Shown: positions 1 to 12,083 of the stretch, piece after piece
How the letters are laid out: each line of letters starts with the position of its first letter
How positions within the stretch are numbered: the stretch's first letter is position 1
From: Nonomuraea gerenzanensis
GTDB lineage: Bacteria; Actinomycetota; Actinomycetes; Streptosporangiales; Streptosporangiaceae
DNA length: 64,000 bases
Assembly: GCF_020215645.1 (NCBI RefSeq)
Contig: NZ_CP084058.1
Location: 1,550,001-1,614,000, forward strand
Reading direction: 5' to 3'
Notes under the pieces: model-generated
Seen by the model: the letters and a program-made list of their open reading frames with translations, nothing else
Databases searched by the model: none
Told to the model about the DNA's origin: nothing
Translations under genes and position numbers: made by a program

Positions 1-37
1 GTGCCTAGGTCTGGCCGGTCCCCCCCTTGGGCGCCCG

Positions 38-994
38 TCACTGGTTCCTGTCGCGCTCCTCGACCAGTGCGGCGTACTCCGTCTGGGTGGTGGCGAACTT
101 CATGGCGCCCGTCCTCGGGTCGGTCGCCACGTAGTAGAGCCAGCGACCGGCGGCCGGCTCCAGCGCCGCGCGGACGGCGTCGGCCCCCGGGCTGCCGATG
201 GGGCCGGGCGGCAGCCCGGGACGCCGGTAGGTGTTGTAGGGCGACGGGCTCCTGACGTCCTCGGGGGTCGCGGCGGAGCCGTACTTGCCCAGGCCGTACA
301 GGACCGTGCTGTCCACCTGCAGCCGCATCTTCCGATCCAGCCGGTTGTGCAGGACCCTGGCGATCTTCGGCATGTCCTCCGGCCGGAAGGACTCGGCCTG
401 GACGATGCTGGCGATGGTGAGGATCTCCAGCGGCGTCCTGCCCGCCCGGCCGGCGCCCGCCACCAGGCCGGTCTCCTCGGCGAGGCGCCCGAAACCGGTC
501 ACCATCGCCCCGAGGATCTCGCCGGGGCTCATGGCGGGGGAGATCTCGTAGCTGCCGGGGGCGGCGAACCCTTCGAGCCTCCCCTTCGCGTACGGCGGCA
601 GGCCGAGTGCCGCGCCGTCCCTGGCGGCTCGCTCGAACTCCGCCACCGGCCTGCCGGTCACGGACGACAACCTCTTGAGGAGCTGCGCGAGCCGCATCCC
701 CGGTGGCACGATCACGGTGATGGCCGGCCGCTGCTCGGGCACCACGCTCGCGACGGCGTCCGGCTGCCCGGCGGCCTCACCGGAGGTGCCCGGCGACAAC
801 CCTCGCACCACGAACGTGGCTCCGACGGCCAGCGCGACCACCCCGGCCGCCGCCATCAGGGCGAGGCCGCGACGCCTGGGCCGGTGCTCGCGTGCCTGGA
901 GGGACCGGCCCTGGAGGAACCGGCTCGGCGCCGGTGGCCGCTCCTCGTCGGCCATCTCGGAGAGGGTCTCGCGCAGCAGGTCCTCGATGTTCAT
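38..994 (-). CDS. MltG-like endolytic transglycosylase with anti-sigma-like N-terminus
   Basis: 318-residue membrane protein. A short cytoplasmic region (1-42) is followed by one membrane segment (about 43-65) and a C-terminal YceG/MltG domain (about 95-315). Visible MltG hallmarks are ASIVQAES, with the presumed catalytic Glu, HNRLDRKMRLQVDSTV, and SPYNTYRRPGLPPGPI. MltG enzymes cut nascent peptidoglycan strands outside the membrane. The ATG overlaps the stop of the upstream sigma-factor gene (ATGA, 991-994), so the two are translationally coupled. That slot is normally held by an anti-sigma factor, and the N-terminus ([16 protein letters not shown]) looks like a short sigma-binding segment. 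Family assignment is firm; the anti-sigma role is inference. It is probably chromosomal flank rather than part of the antibiotic cluster. Confidence 0.85.
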   Translation of the reverse strand: MNIEDLLRETLSEMADEERPPAPSRFLQGRSLQAREHRPRRRGLALMAAAGVVALAVGATFVVRGLSPGTSGEAAGQPDAVASVVPEQRPAITVIVPPGMRLAQLLKRLSSVTGRPVAEFERAARDGAALGLPPYAKGRLEGFAAPGSYEISPAMSPGEILGAMVTGFGRLAEETGLVAGAGRAGRTPLEILTIASIVQAESFRPEDMPKIARVLHNRLDRKMRLQVDSTVLYGLGKYGSAATPEDVRSPSPYNTYRRPGLPPGPIGSPGADAVRAALEPAAGRWLYYVATDPRTGAMKFATTQTEYAALVEERDRNQ

Positions 995-1503
995 CCGAAC
1001 TCCCTCATGATGGTCAGTTCAGGCGCCGTCTGCTTCAGGCGTTCCAGCGAGCGGTGGATCTGGCTGCGTACCGATCCCACCCTGATGCCGAGCACCCGCG
1101 CGATCTCGGTCTCCGACAGGTCCTCGAAGTAGCGCAGCACCAGAATGGTCCGCTGCCTGGGCGTGAGCCGGCCGAGGGCCGCGCGCATCATCACCCGCAG
1201 GTCCGCGCCGTCGGCGTGCCCGTCACGGGCCTGGTCGGGCAGCCACCCGGTGGACACCTCCGCGACCCGTGACCGCCGCCGCCACCAGCTCACCTGCTCG
1301 TGGTACATGACCCGGCGCACGTACCCCTCGATGGCGGCGGGATCGCGCAGACCGCGCCACTTCGCGGCCGTCTTGGCCAGGGCCGACTGCACCAGGTCCT
1401 CGGCGGCGTGCCGCTCACCGGTCAGCAGGTACGCCGTGCGGAACAACGCCCCCGACCGGCCGACGACGAAGTCCCGGAAGGCCGCCTCGAATCCTGGATC
1501 CAC
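991..1503 (-). CDS. ECF RNA polymerase sigma factor, SigE family
   Basis: 170-residue sigma-70 family protein with only regions 2 and 4. Region 2 covers about residues 10-75 ([22 protein letters not shown]) and region 4 about 105-160 ([20 protein letters not shown], then a helix-turn-helix ending [16 protein letters not shown]). This is the SigE/SCO4-type ECF pattern common in actinomycetes. The start is GTG at 1503. The stop overlaps the start of the MltG-like gene, so the sigma factor and a membrane partner are co-expressed. It is divergent from pafA across about 150 bp, where both promoters must lie. No link to antibiotic synthesis is visible. Confidence 0.9.
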   Translation of the reverse strand: MDPGFEAAFRDFVVGRSGALFRTAYLLTGERHAAEDLVQSALAKTAAKWRGLRDPAAIEGYVRRVMYHEQVSWWRRRSRVAEVSTGWLPDQARDGHADGADLRVMMRAALGRLTPRQRTILVLRYFEDLSETEIARVLGIRVGSVRSQIHRSLERLKQTAPELTIMREFG

Positions 1504-1656
1504 CCGTCCTCCTCGCGATGTTCACAGGGGCAAGGACGCGGGGGATGCGCCGATCTATGCCTCTACGGCCGACGTTTTACGAGGCCGTCCCCCGGCGGGA
1601 AGTGGCCGCGATCCCTCTCAGCACGTATAACGGACAGGAAGGGGAATGAGGTGGCG

Positions 1657-3015
1657 ATGGACCGTCGCATCTTTGGCCTGGAGAACGAGTACGGGATCAC
1701 CTGCACGTTCAAAGGGCAGCGCAGGCTCTCTCCCGACGAAGTGGCACGCTACCTCTTCCGGAAGGTGGTGTCCTGGGGCAGATCCAGCAACGTCTTCCTC
1801 GGCAACGGCGCGCGCCTGTACCTGGACGTGGGCAGTCACCCGGAGTACGCCACTCCCGAGTGCGACAACGTCGTGGAGCTGGTGACGCACGACAAGGCCG
1901 GCGAACGCATCGTGGAAGGGCTGGCCGTGGACGCCGAGAGGCGGCTGCGCGAGGAGGGCATCGCCGGGGACATCTACCTGTTCAAGAACAACACCGACTC
2001 GGCAGGCAACTCCTACGGCTGCCACGAGAACTACTGTGTGGGCCGGCACGGCGAGTTCGGCCGGCTGGCCGACGTGCTGATCCCGTTCCTGGTGACCAGG
2101 CAGGTCGTGTGCGGGGCAGGGAAGGTCCTGCAGACGCCGCGTGGCGCCGTCTACTGCCTGTCCCAGCGGGCCGAGCACATCTGGGAGGGCGTCTCCAGCG
2201 CCACCACGCGCAGCCGTCCCATCATCAACACCCGCGACGAGCCGCACGGCGACGCGGAGCGCTTCCGCCGGCTGCACGTGATCGTCGGCGACTCCAACAT
2301 GAGCGAGACCACCACGCTGCTCAAGATCGGCGCCACTGACCTGGTGCTGCGCATGATCGAGGCCGGCGTCGTGATGCGCGACCTGTCGCTGGAGAACCCG
2401 ATCAGGGCCATCCGCGAGGTCTCCCACGACATGACGGGCCGCCGCAAGGTCCGGCTGGCCAACGGGCGGGAGGCGTCCGCGCTGGAGATCCAGCAGGAGT
2501 ACCTGTCCAAGGCCGCGGACTTCGTCGATCGCCGCGGCGGCGACGCCACGGCGCTCCGGGTGCTGGAGCTGTGGGAACGCACGCTGCGCGCGGTCGAGAC
2601 GGGAGATCTCGACCTGGTGTCCCGGGAGATCGACTGGGTGACGAAGTACCAGATGATCGAGCGTTATCGCAGCAAGTACGACCTGCCGTTGTCCTCGTCG
2701 CGGGTGGCCCAGCTCGACCTGGCCTACCACGACGTGCATCGCCGGCGGGGGCTGTTCTACCTGTTGCAGCGCAAGGGCCTGGTGGAGCGGGTCGCGTCCG
2801 ATGTGAAGATCTTCGAGGCCAAGTCGGTGCCGCCGCAGACCACGCGGGCGCGGCTGCGCGGCGAGTTCATCCGCAAGGCCCAGGAGAAGCGGCGCGACTT
2901 CACGGTCGACTGGGTGCATCTCAAGCTCAACGACCAGGCTCAGCGCACGGTGTTGTGCAAGGATCCGTTCCGCTCGGTCGATGAGAGGGTCGACAGACTG
3001 ATCGCCGGCATGTGA
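1657..3015 (+). CDS. pafA: Pup-protein ligase PafA
   Basis: 452 residues, normal family length. PafA attaches the prokaryotic ubiquitin-like protein Pup to lysines of target proteins, marking them for the mycobacterial-type proteasome. The N-terminus [18 protein letters not shown], the [12 protein letters not shown] segment and the C-terminal [22 protein letters not shown] are near-invariant in PafA; the fold is carboxylate-amine-ligase-like and ATP-dependent. ATG at 1657 is chosen because other PafA proteins start there; an in-frame GTG lies two codons upstream (1651). It is convergent with hmo 40 bp downstream. PafA genes usually sit in a proteasome locus, but here the antibiotic cluster begins directly after it. 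Confidence 0.96.
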   Translation: MDRRIFGLENEYGITCTFKGQRRLSPDEVARYLFRKVVSWGRSSNVFLGNGARLYLDVGSHPEYATPECDNVVELVTHDKAGERIVEGLAVDAERRLREEGIAGDIYLFKNNTDSAGNSYGCHENYCVGRHGEFGRLADVLIPFLVTRQVVCGAGKVLQTPRGAVYCLSQRAEHIWEGVSSATTRSRPIINTRDEPHGDAERFRRLHVIVGDSNMSETTTLLKIGATDLVLRMIEAGVVMRDLSLENPIRAIREVSHDMTGRRKVRLANGREASALEIQQEYLSKAADFVDRRGGDATALRVLELWERTLRAVETGDLDLVSREIDWVTKYQMIERYRSKYDLPLSSSRVAQLDLAYHDVHRRRGLFYLLQRKGLVERVASDVKIFEAKSVPPQTTRARLRGEFIRKAQEKRRDFTVDWVHLKLNDQAQRTVLCKDPFRSVDERVDRLIAGM

Positions 3016-3054
3016 GGGGGCTGGGCCTGCTGCGGCTCGCGAGCGGGCTGACGG

Positions 3055-5572
<2,518 letters not shown>

Positions 5573-8176
5573 CTACAGCCGCACTGCCTCACGCGGCTCG
5601 CGGCCGGCTGTGGCCGTCGCCTTATCGGCGATGTCCGCGGCGAAGAGGTTGCCCAGGTCACCCCGAGTCTGTACGTGGAGTTTCCGATAGATCCTGGTGA
5701 GATGCTGCTCGACCGTGCTGCGCGTGATGTAGAGCGCCTCGGCGATCTCACGATTGGTGTGCCCACGGGCGGCGAGCACGGCGACCCGCCGTTCGGCGCC
5801 GCTCAACGGTGCGGTCTCACCATGATCGTGCTGTGCGGCGAGCCTCCTCATCAAGGGCTTCGCGTTGCACTCGCGGGCCAGCTCCTGCGCCCGCACCCAG
5901 TAGGCCCGGGCCTCGTCCTTGCCGCCCTTGAGCTGTGGGGTCCCGGCGAGGTCGCAGAGGGAAAGGGCCAGCTGGTAGCGATCCTGGGCGGCCTCCAGCG
6001 CGTCCACGGACTGCATCAGCAACCGCTGGCGCTGTGCGGGCTTGCTCAGCTGCGCGTGCAGGCGGAGGGCGACCCCGTACGTCCGCAGGTCACCGGAGGA
6101 GGTGTGGGCGATCTGGGCCGTGACCAGATCGGCCGCCCTGCGACGCCAGCCCAGTTGCAGGCACGCTCGCGCCGCGCCGAGGCGCCAGGGGACCACGTCG
6201 GACAGGCTGCTGCCCCAGCGCTGGACCGCCTGCCCGCATGCCAGGAAGCCGGCGAAGGCGGCGCGAGGCTGCTCCGTGACCAGGTGGTAGTGCGCCCTCG
6301 CGAGCTCGTAGCCGATCCCGAAGGCGGTCTCCGCCGTCTCGCGGGGCATCGGCACCGCCACGGTCGCCTTCGCCTCGTCGAGGTGGCCCATCGCGGTCTG
6401 GGCATGGAGCAGGGTGCTGAGTGGCGCGCCGATCGCGACGCCCCAGCCGCTGGGCTGCAGTATGGTCAGCGCCTCCTGCGCATGGGCCTCGGCCCCCGCC
6501 AGGTCGCCCTTGCGCCACGCCGTCTCCGCCCGGATGGCGGAGATGATCGCCTTCCAGGTGGGCGCCTTCGTCACCCCGGGCTCCTTGAGGAGCGTCTCGC
6601 AGGAGGCCGCCACCTCCGACACTCCGCCCAGCAGCAGTGCCATCAGAGCCGAGATGATGCTGTCCATCGCCTCATCCGTCGGCTCCGCCTGACGCAGGAT
6701 CCGGCGCGCGTCCTCGACTGTCTGGCCCATCGAGCCGCGGGCGGACCGGGGCAATCTGTCGAGAAGCACCGGGTGGACGTGGCACATCGCGATCAAGGAC
6801 GCGTCGGCGTCCCTGTCGGCGACGCTCGGCCTCAGCCGATCGATCAGCTCCGCCGCGTCGGCGAACCGGCCGTACCACAGCAGCTGGCGGAACAGCTCCA
6901 TCCCGTGAGATCCACGCAACGCACCCGAGCGCGTGGCGTCGAGCAGATCGGGCACGTGACGTGCCGCCACTGCCGGGTCGACGCGCCACTCCGCCGCGGC
7001 GAGCATCACCTTCACGTCCAGCCGGCGAGGCGTGCCCCAGCCGGACGCCAGGGCGAGCCGTAAGCACTTCATGACAGCGACGAAATCACCCTCGTCGAAC
7101 GCCTGCCTTCCCGCTTCGACGAGGACGTCGAAAGCCCACTCCTCACCCGACCAGCCCGCCTCCAGCAAGCGCGTGGCCACAGCCGACGGTGGGCCTCCCC
7201 GCCGATGGAGGATCTCCGCGGCCCGCCGGAGGATCTCCATCCTGCCGTAGGAGGTCATGCGCCCGAGTACGGCCAGGCGGCCCGCCTCATGACGAAAGCG
7301 CCCCCCGGCCAGGAGCCCGGCGCGCTCCAGCATCCCCATCGAGCGTGTCGCGGCAGGAGGGGCGATGCCCACGAGCTCGCCCACCGCGTCCGGCGTGGCG
7401 TGCTCGCCGAGGACGGCCACCGCCTCCGCGACGCGGACGGCCTCCGGCTCGCAGCCATGAACGCACGCTGCCACCGCGCTCATGAAGGAGTCGCCGACCA
7501 CGAGCCCGGGCGCGCCGGCCTCCTGATCCTCGATCAGCGCCCGGACCAGCAGCGGGCTGCCGCCGCTGAAGCGGTAGAGGTCGTCGGCGAGCTGGTCGGC
7601 CGTCTCGGCCCCGAGGTGCTCGGTGGCGAACTGCCTGACCGCCGGACGGGGCAGGAGCGGCAGCTCGACCAGCTCGATGCCGGGCAGGCGCAGCAAGGAC
7701 TCGGCGACATGGGGGAGAGGGGCCGGCGGCCGGTCCTGGCAGATCGTGACGGCGATCATCATCCTGGTGTCCGTCAGCAGGGGCGTCATGGACAGGATGG
7801 CCAGCAGGGACGGATCGTCGGCGAGATCCACGTCGTCGATCGTCAGGAGGATCGGGTTCGCCTCGGCCATCTGGAACAGGGAGACGCAGACGTCCTCGAC
7901 CGCGTCACCGCCCCTGCGCGCGGTCAGCCGCTCCGCTGCCCCGCGGCCCAGGATCTGGTCGGCGACCCCCCAGTCCAGCGACTGCTCCGCCGGCGTGCAG
8001 CGGGCCGTGACCAGCCGGATGCCGGCCGCGATGGATCGCATGCCGAGCTCGTGGAGGATGGCGGTCTTGCCGCCGACCACAGGCCCCGTGATGACGGCCA
8101 CTCCACCGCGGCCGGCCGCGGTGGAATCGAGCAACCTCGTCAGACTCTTCAGTTCACGATCTCGCCCGAACAGCAC
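5573..8176 (-). CDS. dbv3: LuxR-type (LAL) cluster activator, Dbv3-like
   Basis: 867-residue large ATP-binding regulator of the LuxR family. The N-terminal AAA/STAND ATPase has Walker A (GPVVGGKT, about residue 31) and a Walker B (ILLTIDD, about 110). The middle part is alpha-helical and TPR-like. The C-terminus (about 800-860) is a LuxR helix-turn-helix: LSGAERRVAVLAARGHTNREIAEALYITRSTVEQHL. The start is GTG at 8176. In the A40926 cluster the gene in this position is a positive regulator; that role is inferred here from gene order. It lies 104 bp downstream of the StrR-type gene on the same strand, so the two regulators may be co-transcribed. Confidence 0.9.
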   Translation of the reverse strand: MLFGRDRELKSLTRLLDSTAAGRGGVAVITGPVVGGKTAILHELGMRSIAAGIRLVTARCTPAEQSLDWGVADQILGRGAAERLTARRGGDAVEDVCVSLFQMAEANPILLTIDDVDLADDPSLLAILSMTPLLTDTRMMIAVTICQDRPPAPLPHVAESLLRLPGIELVELPLLPRPAVRQFATEHLGAETADQLADDLYRFSGGSPLLVRALIEDQEAGAPGLVVGDSFMSAVAACVHGCEPEAVRVAEAVAVLGEHATPDAVGELVGIAPPAATRSMGMLERAGLLAGGRFRHEAGRLAVLGRMTSYGRMEILRRAAEILHRRGGPPSAVATRLLEAGWSGEEWAFDVLVEAGRQAFDEGDFVAVMKCLRLALASGWGTPRRLDVKVMLAAAEWRVDPAVAARHVPDLLDATRSGALRGSHGMELFRQLLWYGRFADAAELIDRLRPSVADRDADASLIAMCHVHPVLLDRLPRSARGSMGQTVEDARRILRQAEPTDEAMDSIISALMALLLGGVSEVAASCETLLKEPGVTKAPTWKAIISAIRAETAWRKGDLAGAEAHAQEALTILQPSGWGVAIGAPLSTLLHAQTAMGHLDEAKATVAVPMPRETAETAFGIGYELARAHYHLVTEQPRAAFAGFLACGQAVQRWGSSLSDVVPWRLGAARACLQLGWRRRAADLVTAQIAHTSSGDLRTYGVALRLHAQLSKPAQRQRLLMQSVDALEAAQDRYQLALSLCDLAGTPQLKGGKDEARAYWVRAQELARECNAKPLMRRLAAQHDHGETAPLSGAERRVAVLAARGHTNREIAEALYITRSTVEQHLTRIYRKLHVQTRGDLGNLFAADIADKATATAGREPREAVRL

Positions 8177-8280
8177 TCTTGCTCGTCCCCCAAGCGGTTC
8201 GTCGACTTGGTTTGCCGTGTGCCTGATCTGGTCCTGGTCCCGTCGCTCTACATACGGCCGCCCGGCTCATCCACTCGTGC

Positions 8281-9246
8281 TCATCCAGCGGCCAGATCGG
8301 TCGCCCGCCCCTCCAGGCGATCCGCGAACGCTGCCCAGATCTGGGCATGATCCCTGGCGCATCTCGCGACAACGGTGCCCCAATGCGGCGGCACTCCGCG
8401 CAAGATCCTTTCCCATTCCTGCCCGTCGATGGAGTGCAATGATAGCATTCGCAACAAAATTCGGCCGGTTTCGGTCAGACGTAATGCGGGATCGGCCTTG
8501 AGCCTTTCCAGCACGGCTTGGCGGTCTCGGCCGTCGACGTGGCCGAAATCCTGTTCTGCCCGACGCAGTAATTCCGGCTTGGTCCTTAATCTCCGGCTCC
8601 CGTCCGGAATCGGGCTCTCACCGTGCTCCAACCGGCCTCTCACATCCCGGACCGTCTCCGGGGAGATGCCGACCTGTTTGGCGACCTGGCGGAGCGAAAG
8701 GTCCGGATGGCTGCGGATGAGCTCGGCGGCGAGTCTCCTCCCCTCTGAGCTGTCCACCGGACGGATGCGCCCGTCCCGCCCGATTCTGGCCTCGTCACCG
8801 CCTTGTCCTCTGCGCCTGCGCAGGTCGGCCACCGTGCCGGCGGAGATGCCGGTCGCCGAGGCCACCCGTCGATCAGACCACTGCGGATGTGTCCCGATGA
8901 TCCGGACGGCCGCACGCTTGCGGTCGGCCAGTGAGAGCGGCAGCCCGTGCCGCACGTTCGCCTCGACGGCCAGGACGAAGGCGTCCGATTCGGTGCCGTC
9001 GATCAGCCTCACCGAGATTGTTGTTTCACCCCTGACCCGCGCCACCTTCAACCGGTGCAGGCCGTCGATCACCCGCATCGTTGGACGGTGGACGAGAATG
9101 GGCGGAAGCTCCCCTTGTGCCGACAACAGGGTCTCGACGTGCTCTGGATCCTCGCCCGAAGTCCGGGGTGAGTACACAGAGGACAGCCGGGACAGCTCGA
9201 TTTCGACGACAGGGAGAGTGGCTATGTCAACTCCCGTCGGGTCCAC
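8281..9246 (-). CDS. dbv4: StrR/Bbr-family pathway-specific activator, Dbv4-like
   Basis: 321 residues. The N-terminal half is ParB/sulfiredoxin-like (PPILVHRPTMRVIDGLHRLKVA, VRLIDGTESDAFVLAVEANVRHGLPLSLADR). Helix-turn-helix segments follow at about 125-150 and 185-205 (LSLRQVAKQVGISPETVRDV). StrR, Bbr (balhimycin) and Dbv4 share this layout and bind GTCCAR-N17-YTGGAC. Two such sites occur in this window (21440-21468 and 49544-49572), which supports the call. The start is GTG at 9246; about 950 bp without a convincing gene lie upstream. Confidence 0.93.
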   Translation of the reverse strand: MDPTGVDIATLPVVEIELSRLSSVYSPRTSGEDPEHVETLLSAQGELPPILVHRPTMRVIDGLHRLKVARVRGETTISVRLIDGTESDAFVLAVEANVRHGLPLSLADRKRAAVRIIGTHPQWSDRRVASATGISAGTVADLRRRRGQGGDEARIGRDGRIRPVDSSEGRRLAAELIRSHPDLSLRQVAKQVGISPETVRDVRGRLEHGESPIPDGSRRLRTKPELLRRAEQDFGHVDGRDRQAVLERLKADPALRLTETGRILLRMLSLHSIDGQEWERILRGVPPHWGTVVARCARDHAQIWAAFADRLEGRATDLAAG

Positions 9247-10197
9247 CTAGCCTCCGATTCGATTAGCGTCATATCGGAGCCGGGGGCGTTCAAAAAACAA
9301 CCCAGCCGCGTGCGCCGCGCGCACCTTCGACGATTCCCCGTCGCGCCTGCAGCATCTGGTCCCGGGCAAGCCTGGACTTCCCGGCGCGAGCTGCATAAAT
9401 CGATCGGCCAAGTGCTCTGTCGAGAGAATGCGTCGCATCCTCTTTTCTTCGGCAACTCCACGCGGCAAAGAATTGGACGCTGTCGCCGCGAATCCGTAGC
9501 CGTCTACCTCATCGAATTGCAGAACGCTTCCCGTTAGCATTCCGATCACTCCGACTTTCGGTTAGGCCTTCCTCCGGAAGGTTAAAGGAGGCTGTGCAGG
9601 TCGAACCACCCCCTATCCCGGACATCCACCCCCCTAGTTTCGGATAAGACCGATGCGCGGGGTTGCGCCTCTGTCGCGAAGCGGAGTATCCGGTGCTGGA
9701 CCGCCCGAATCGAGCGGTCACCATGCGTGTCAATCCGTGTGTATTGGCATGCGCCGTCGGCGCGAGCCCGGCGGGGCCGCGGCGGTCCCACGGTTTCGCT
9801 CATGACACCGTCTCCAGGTGAGGGTGATCGCGGTAGCCGGCCACGGGCGCGCTGCCGCAGCGGCGGCCATGCTGATCTGCCCATGGACCAGCAGGCCGAC
9901 GGTGAGGTCCCGCCGGACGGCCGGCTCCCGGTACAACGTACGTCAGTTCTTCTCGGCGATCTAGGGGAGTGGGCGGGGTGCCTTCGCCGGGCATGCGGGC
10001 GGCCTGTCCTTTGGCAATTGACAGGCGTGAATGCAGAAAGGAGCGCGGCCACCTCTGACCTGCCGAGTAAGGGAATGGATTACTCATCAATGGCGCCGGT
10101 GGCCACGGAACTCGCCCGGCGATCCGGCGTGTCCAAATGGCGCGGTGCCCAGGCCCGCCGATGGACACCGCCCGGTGCGCGGGCTTAAGAAGTAGCC
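9247..10197. other. 951-bp divergent intergenic region, no convincing gene
   Basis: Separates the StrR-type regulator (minus) from pdh (plus). The open frames here are rich in Arg, Pro and Ser, match nothing I recognise and lack good ribosome-binding sites. Base composition is less GC-biased at 9260-9500. I see one perfect hairpin, CCTTCC-TCC-GGAAGG (9567-9581). No GTCCA-N19-TGGAC StrR box could be found. It must contain the promoters of both flanking operons; the length leaves room for a decayed gene or a small RNA. Confidence 0.5.
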
Positions 10198-11307
10198 GTG
10201 ACCCTGGAGAGGACGCTCATCGTCGGCACCGGTCTGATCGGCACCTCCGCCGCGCTCGCCCTTCGCGAGAAGGGGGTGGCGGTCTACCTGTCCGACGTCG
10301 ACGCACATGCCGTACGGCTGGCGCGAGCGCTCGGCGCGGGCCAGGAGTGGACCGGTCAGCGCGTGGACCTGGCATTGATCGCCGTGCCCCCGCCCAGCGT
10401 GGGGCAGCGGCTGGCCGATCTGCAGCAGCGGCGGGCCGCGCGGGCGTACACCGATGTGACCAGCGTCAAGGTCGATCCGATCGCCGACGCGGAGCGGCTC
10501 GGCTGCGACCTGACCTCCTATGTCCCCGGACACCCGCTCGCCGGCCGGGAGCGGTCCGGCCCGGCCGCCGCCCGTGCCGATCTGTTCCTGGGACGTCCCT
10601 GGGCGCTCTGCCCCCGCCCTGAGACGGGTGCGGATGCCGTGCGGCTGGCCAGGGAGCTGGTCTCGATGTGCGGGGCGGAGCCCTACACCGTGAGTGCGGG
10701 CGAGCACGACACGGCGGTGGCGCTGGTGTCGCACGCCCCGCACGTGGCCGCGTCCGCGGTGGCGGCGCGGCTGAGGGACGGCGACGACGTCGCGCTGGCC
10801 CTGGCGGGGCAGGGGCTGCGCGACGTGACGCGGATCGCCGCAGGGGACCCCCTGCTGTGGCGGATGATTCTCGCCGCGAACGCCCTGCCGGTGGCCGGGG
10901 TGCTGGAGCGGATCGCGGCCGATCTCGCCGCGGCGGCCTCGGCGCTGCGGTCCGGCGATCTCGACGATGTGACGGATCTGCTGCGGCGCGGCGTGGACGG
11001 CCACGGCCGGATCCCCGACAAGCACGGCGGCCCGGCGCGTGACTACACGGTGATCCAGGTGGTGCTGCAGGATCGGCCGGGAGAGCTGGCGAGGCTCTTC
11101 AACGCGGCGGGGCTCGCGGACGTCAACATCGAGGACATCCGCCTGGAGCACTCGGCCGGCCTGCCGGTCGGGGTGGTCGAGGTCTCCGTGCGCCCGGAGG
11201 ACACCGGCCGGCTCACCGAGGCACTGCGCTTCCACGGCTGGCACGTCCCGCCCGTCCCCGACGGCAACTCGAGGATCGACCGGACGCGAGCTATGGTGTC
11301 AGACTGA
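10198..11307 (+). CDS. pdh: Prephenate dehydrogenase
   Basis: 369 residues. It converts prephenate to 4-hydroxyphenylpyruvate, feeding both tyrosine and the HmaS/Hmo route to Hpg. The N-terminal Rossmann motif is LIVGTGLIGTSAALAL (residues 7-22). YVPGHPLAGRERSG and SHAPHVAAS are typical of the TyrA catalytic domain. The C-terminal part (about 282-350, YTVIQVVLQDRPGELARLFN) is an ACT domain, which could mediate feedback by tyrosine. The GTG start has only a weak AAGAAG upstream. A dedicated copy inside a GPA cluster raises precursor supply. It is followed after 27 bp by the VanR-like gene on the same strand. Confidence 0.93.
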   Translation: MTLERTLIVGTGLIGTSAALALREKGVAVYLSDVDAHAVRLARALGAGQEWTGQRVDLALIAVPPPSVGQRLADLQQRRAARAYTDVTSVKVDPIADAERLGCDLTSYVPGHPLAGRERSGPAAARADLFLGRPWALCPRPETGADAVRLARELVSMCGAEPYTVSAGEHDTAVALVSHAPHVAASAVAARLRDGDDVALALAGQGLRDVTRIAAGDPLLWRMILAANALPVAGVLERIAADLAAAASALRSGDLDDVTDLLRRGVDGHGRIPDKHGGPARDYTVIQVVLQDRPGELARLFNAAGLADVNIEDIRLEHSAGLPVGVVEVSVRPEDTGRLTEALRFHGWHVPPVPDGNSRIDRTRAMVSD

Positions 11308-11334
11308 CAGCCCCCGATCGAGACGGCGACACGA

Positions 11335-11988
11335 ATGCGCGTTCTGGTGGTGGAGGACCAAGTCGACCTGGCCGACTCGGTGGCGCGGGTGCTGCGTCGC
11401 GAGGGCATGGCCGTCGATGTCAGTCATGACGGCGATGACGCACAGGAGCGCCTCTCCGTGATCGACTACGACGTCGTGGTGCTTGATCGGGATATTCCCG
11501 GCGTCCATGGCGACGAGCTGTGCGCTGAGATCGCCGTGGACGATCGCAGGACCCGGGTGCTGATGCTCACCGCGTCCGGGACGACCGCTGACCGGGTGGC
11601 GGGCCTGAGCCTGGGCGCCGACGACTATCTGCCGAAGCCGTTCGCCTTCGCCGAGCTGGTGGCGCGCATCCGCGCCCTGGGCAGGCGCGCGCATCCTCCC
11701 GCGCCGCCGATCCTGGTCCACGGCGACCTGCGGCTCGATCCGGCGCAACGGGTGGCGATCAGGGGCGGCATGCGGCTGCCGCTGACCACCAAGGAGCTGG
11801 CGGTCCTGGAGCATCTGCTGACCGCGCGCGGCCGGGTGGTGTCGGCCGAGGAGCTGCTCGAACGGGTCTGGGACGAGCAAGCCGACCCGTTCACCACCAC
11901 CGTGAAGGCGACGATCAACCGGCTGCGCTCGAAGCTCGGCCAGCCGCCGGTGATCGAAACCGTCCCGCGCGAGGGATATCGCATCTGA
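11335..11988 (+). CDS. dbv6: OmpR/VanR-family response regulator
   Basis: 217 residues. Receiver domain 1-115 with the acidic pocket E7-D8, phospho-acceptor D51 (VVVLDRDIPG) and Lys in YLPKPF. The C-terminal winged helix (about 125-217) ends in KATINRLRSKLGQPPVIETVPREGYRI. The likely partner is the VanS-like kinase at 45883-47145. It directly precedes vanY, whose promoter carries GTCAC direct repeats on an 11-bp register as expected for OmpR-type binding. It is therefore the probable glycopeptide- or cell-wall-responsive regulator of vanY; the signal is not known from the sequence. Confidence 0.93.
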   Translation: MRVLVVEDQVDLADSVARVLRREGMAVDVSHDGDDAQERLSVIDYDVVVLDRDIPGVHGDELCAEIAVDDRRTRVLMLTASGTTADRVAGLSLGADDYLPKPFAFAELVARIRALGRRAHPPAPPILVHGDLRLDPAQRVAIRGGMRLPLTTKELAVLEHLLTARGRVVSAEELLERVWDEQADPFTTTVKATINRLRSKLGQPPVIETVPREGYRI

Positions 11989-11995
11989 TCCGCGC

Positions 11996-12083
11996 GGTCA
12001 CAGAGCGGTCACACGTTCTCTGACCCTCGTGTCACCTTCTGCTCCGTAGAACTGGTGTCAGATCACCAGACTGGAGGAGAGGG
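11996..12083 (+). promoter_or_regulatory. vanY promoter with 11-bp-register VanR repeats
   Basis: GTCAC half-sites start at 11997, 12008 and 12030, with a diverged copy (CTGACC) at the 12019 register, giving an 11-bp helical phase typical of OmpR/PhoB-type regulators. TAGAAC at 12047-12052 is a candidate -10. GGAGGAG lies just upstream of the vanY ATG. A near-identical copy with the same spacing occurs at 45709-45796. Confidence 0.7.

Noticed and set aside
10136..10176. GTCCAA ... TGGAC pair before pdh
   Set aside because: The half-sites are about 26 bp apart rather than the 19 bp (arms of 5) of StrR boxes.
9727..10188. 153-codon frame in the strR-pdh gap
   Set aside because: Arg/Pro/Ser-rich composition, no recognisable domain; overlapping frames on the other strand look equally random.
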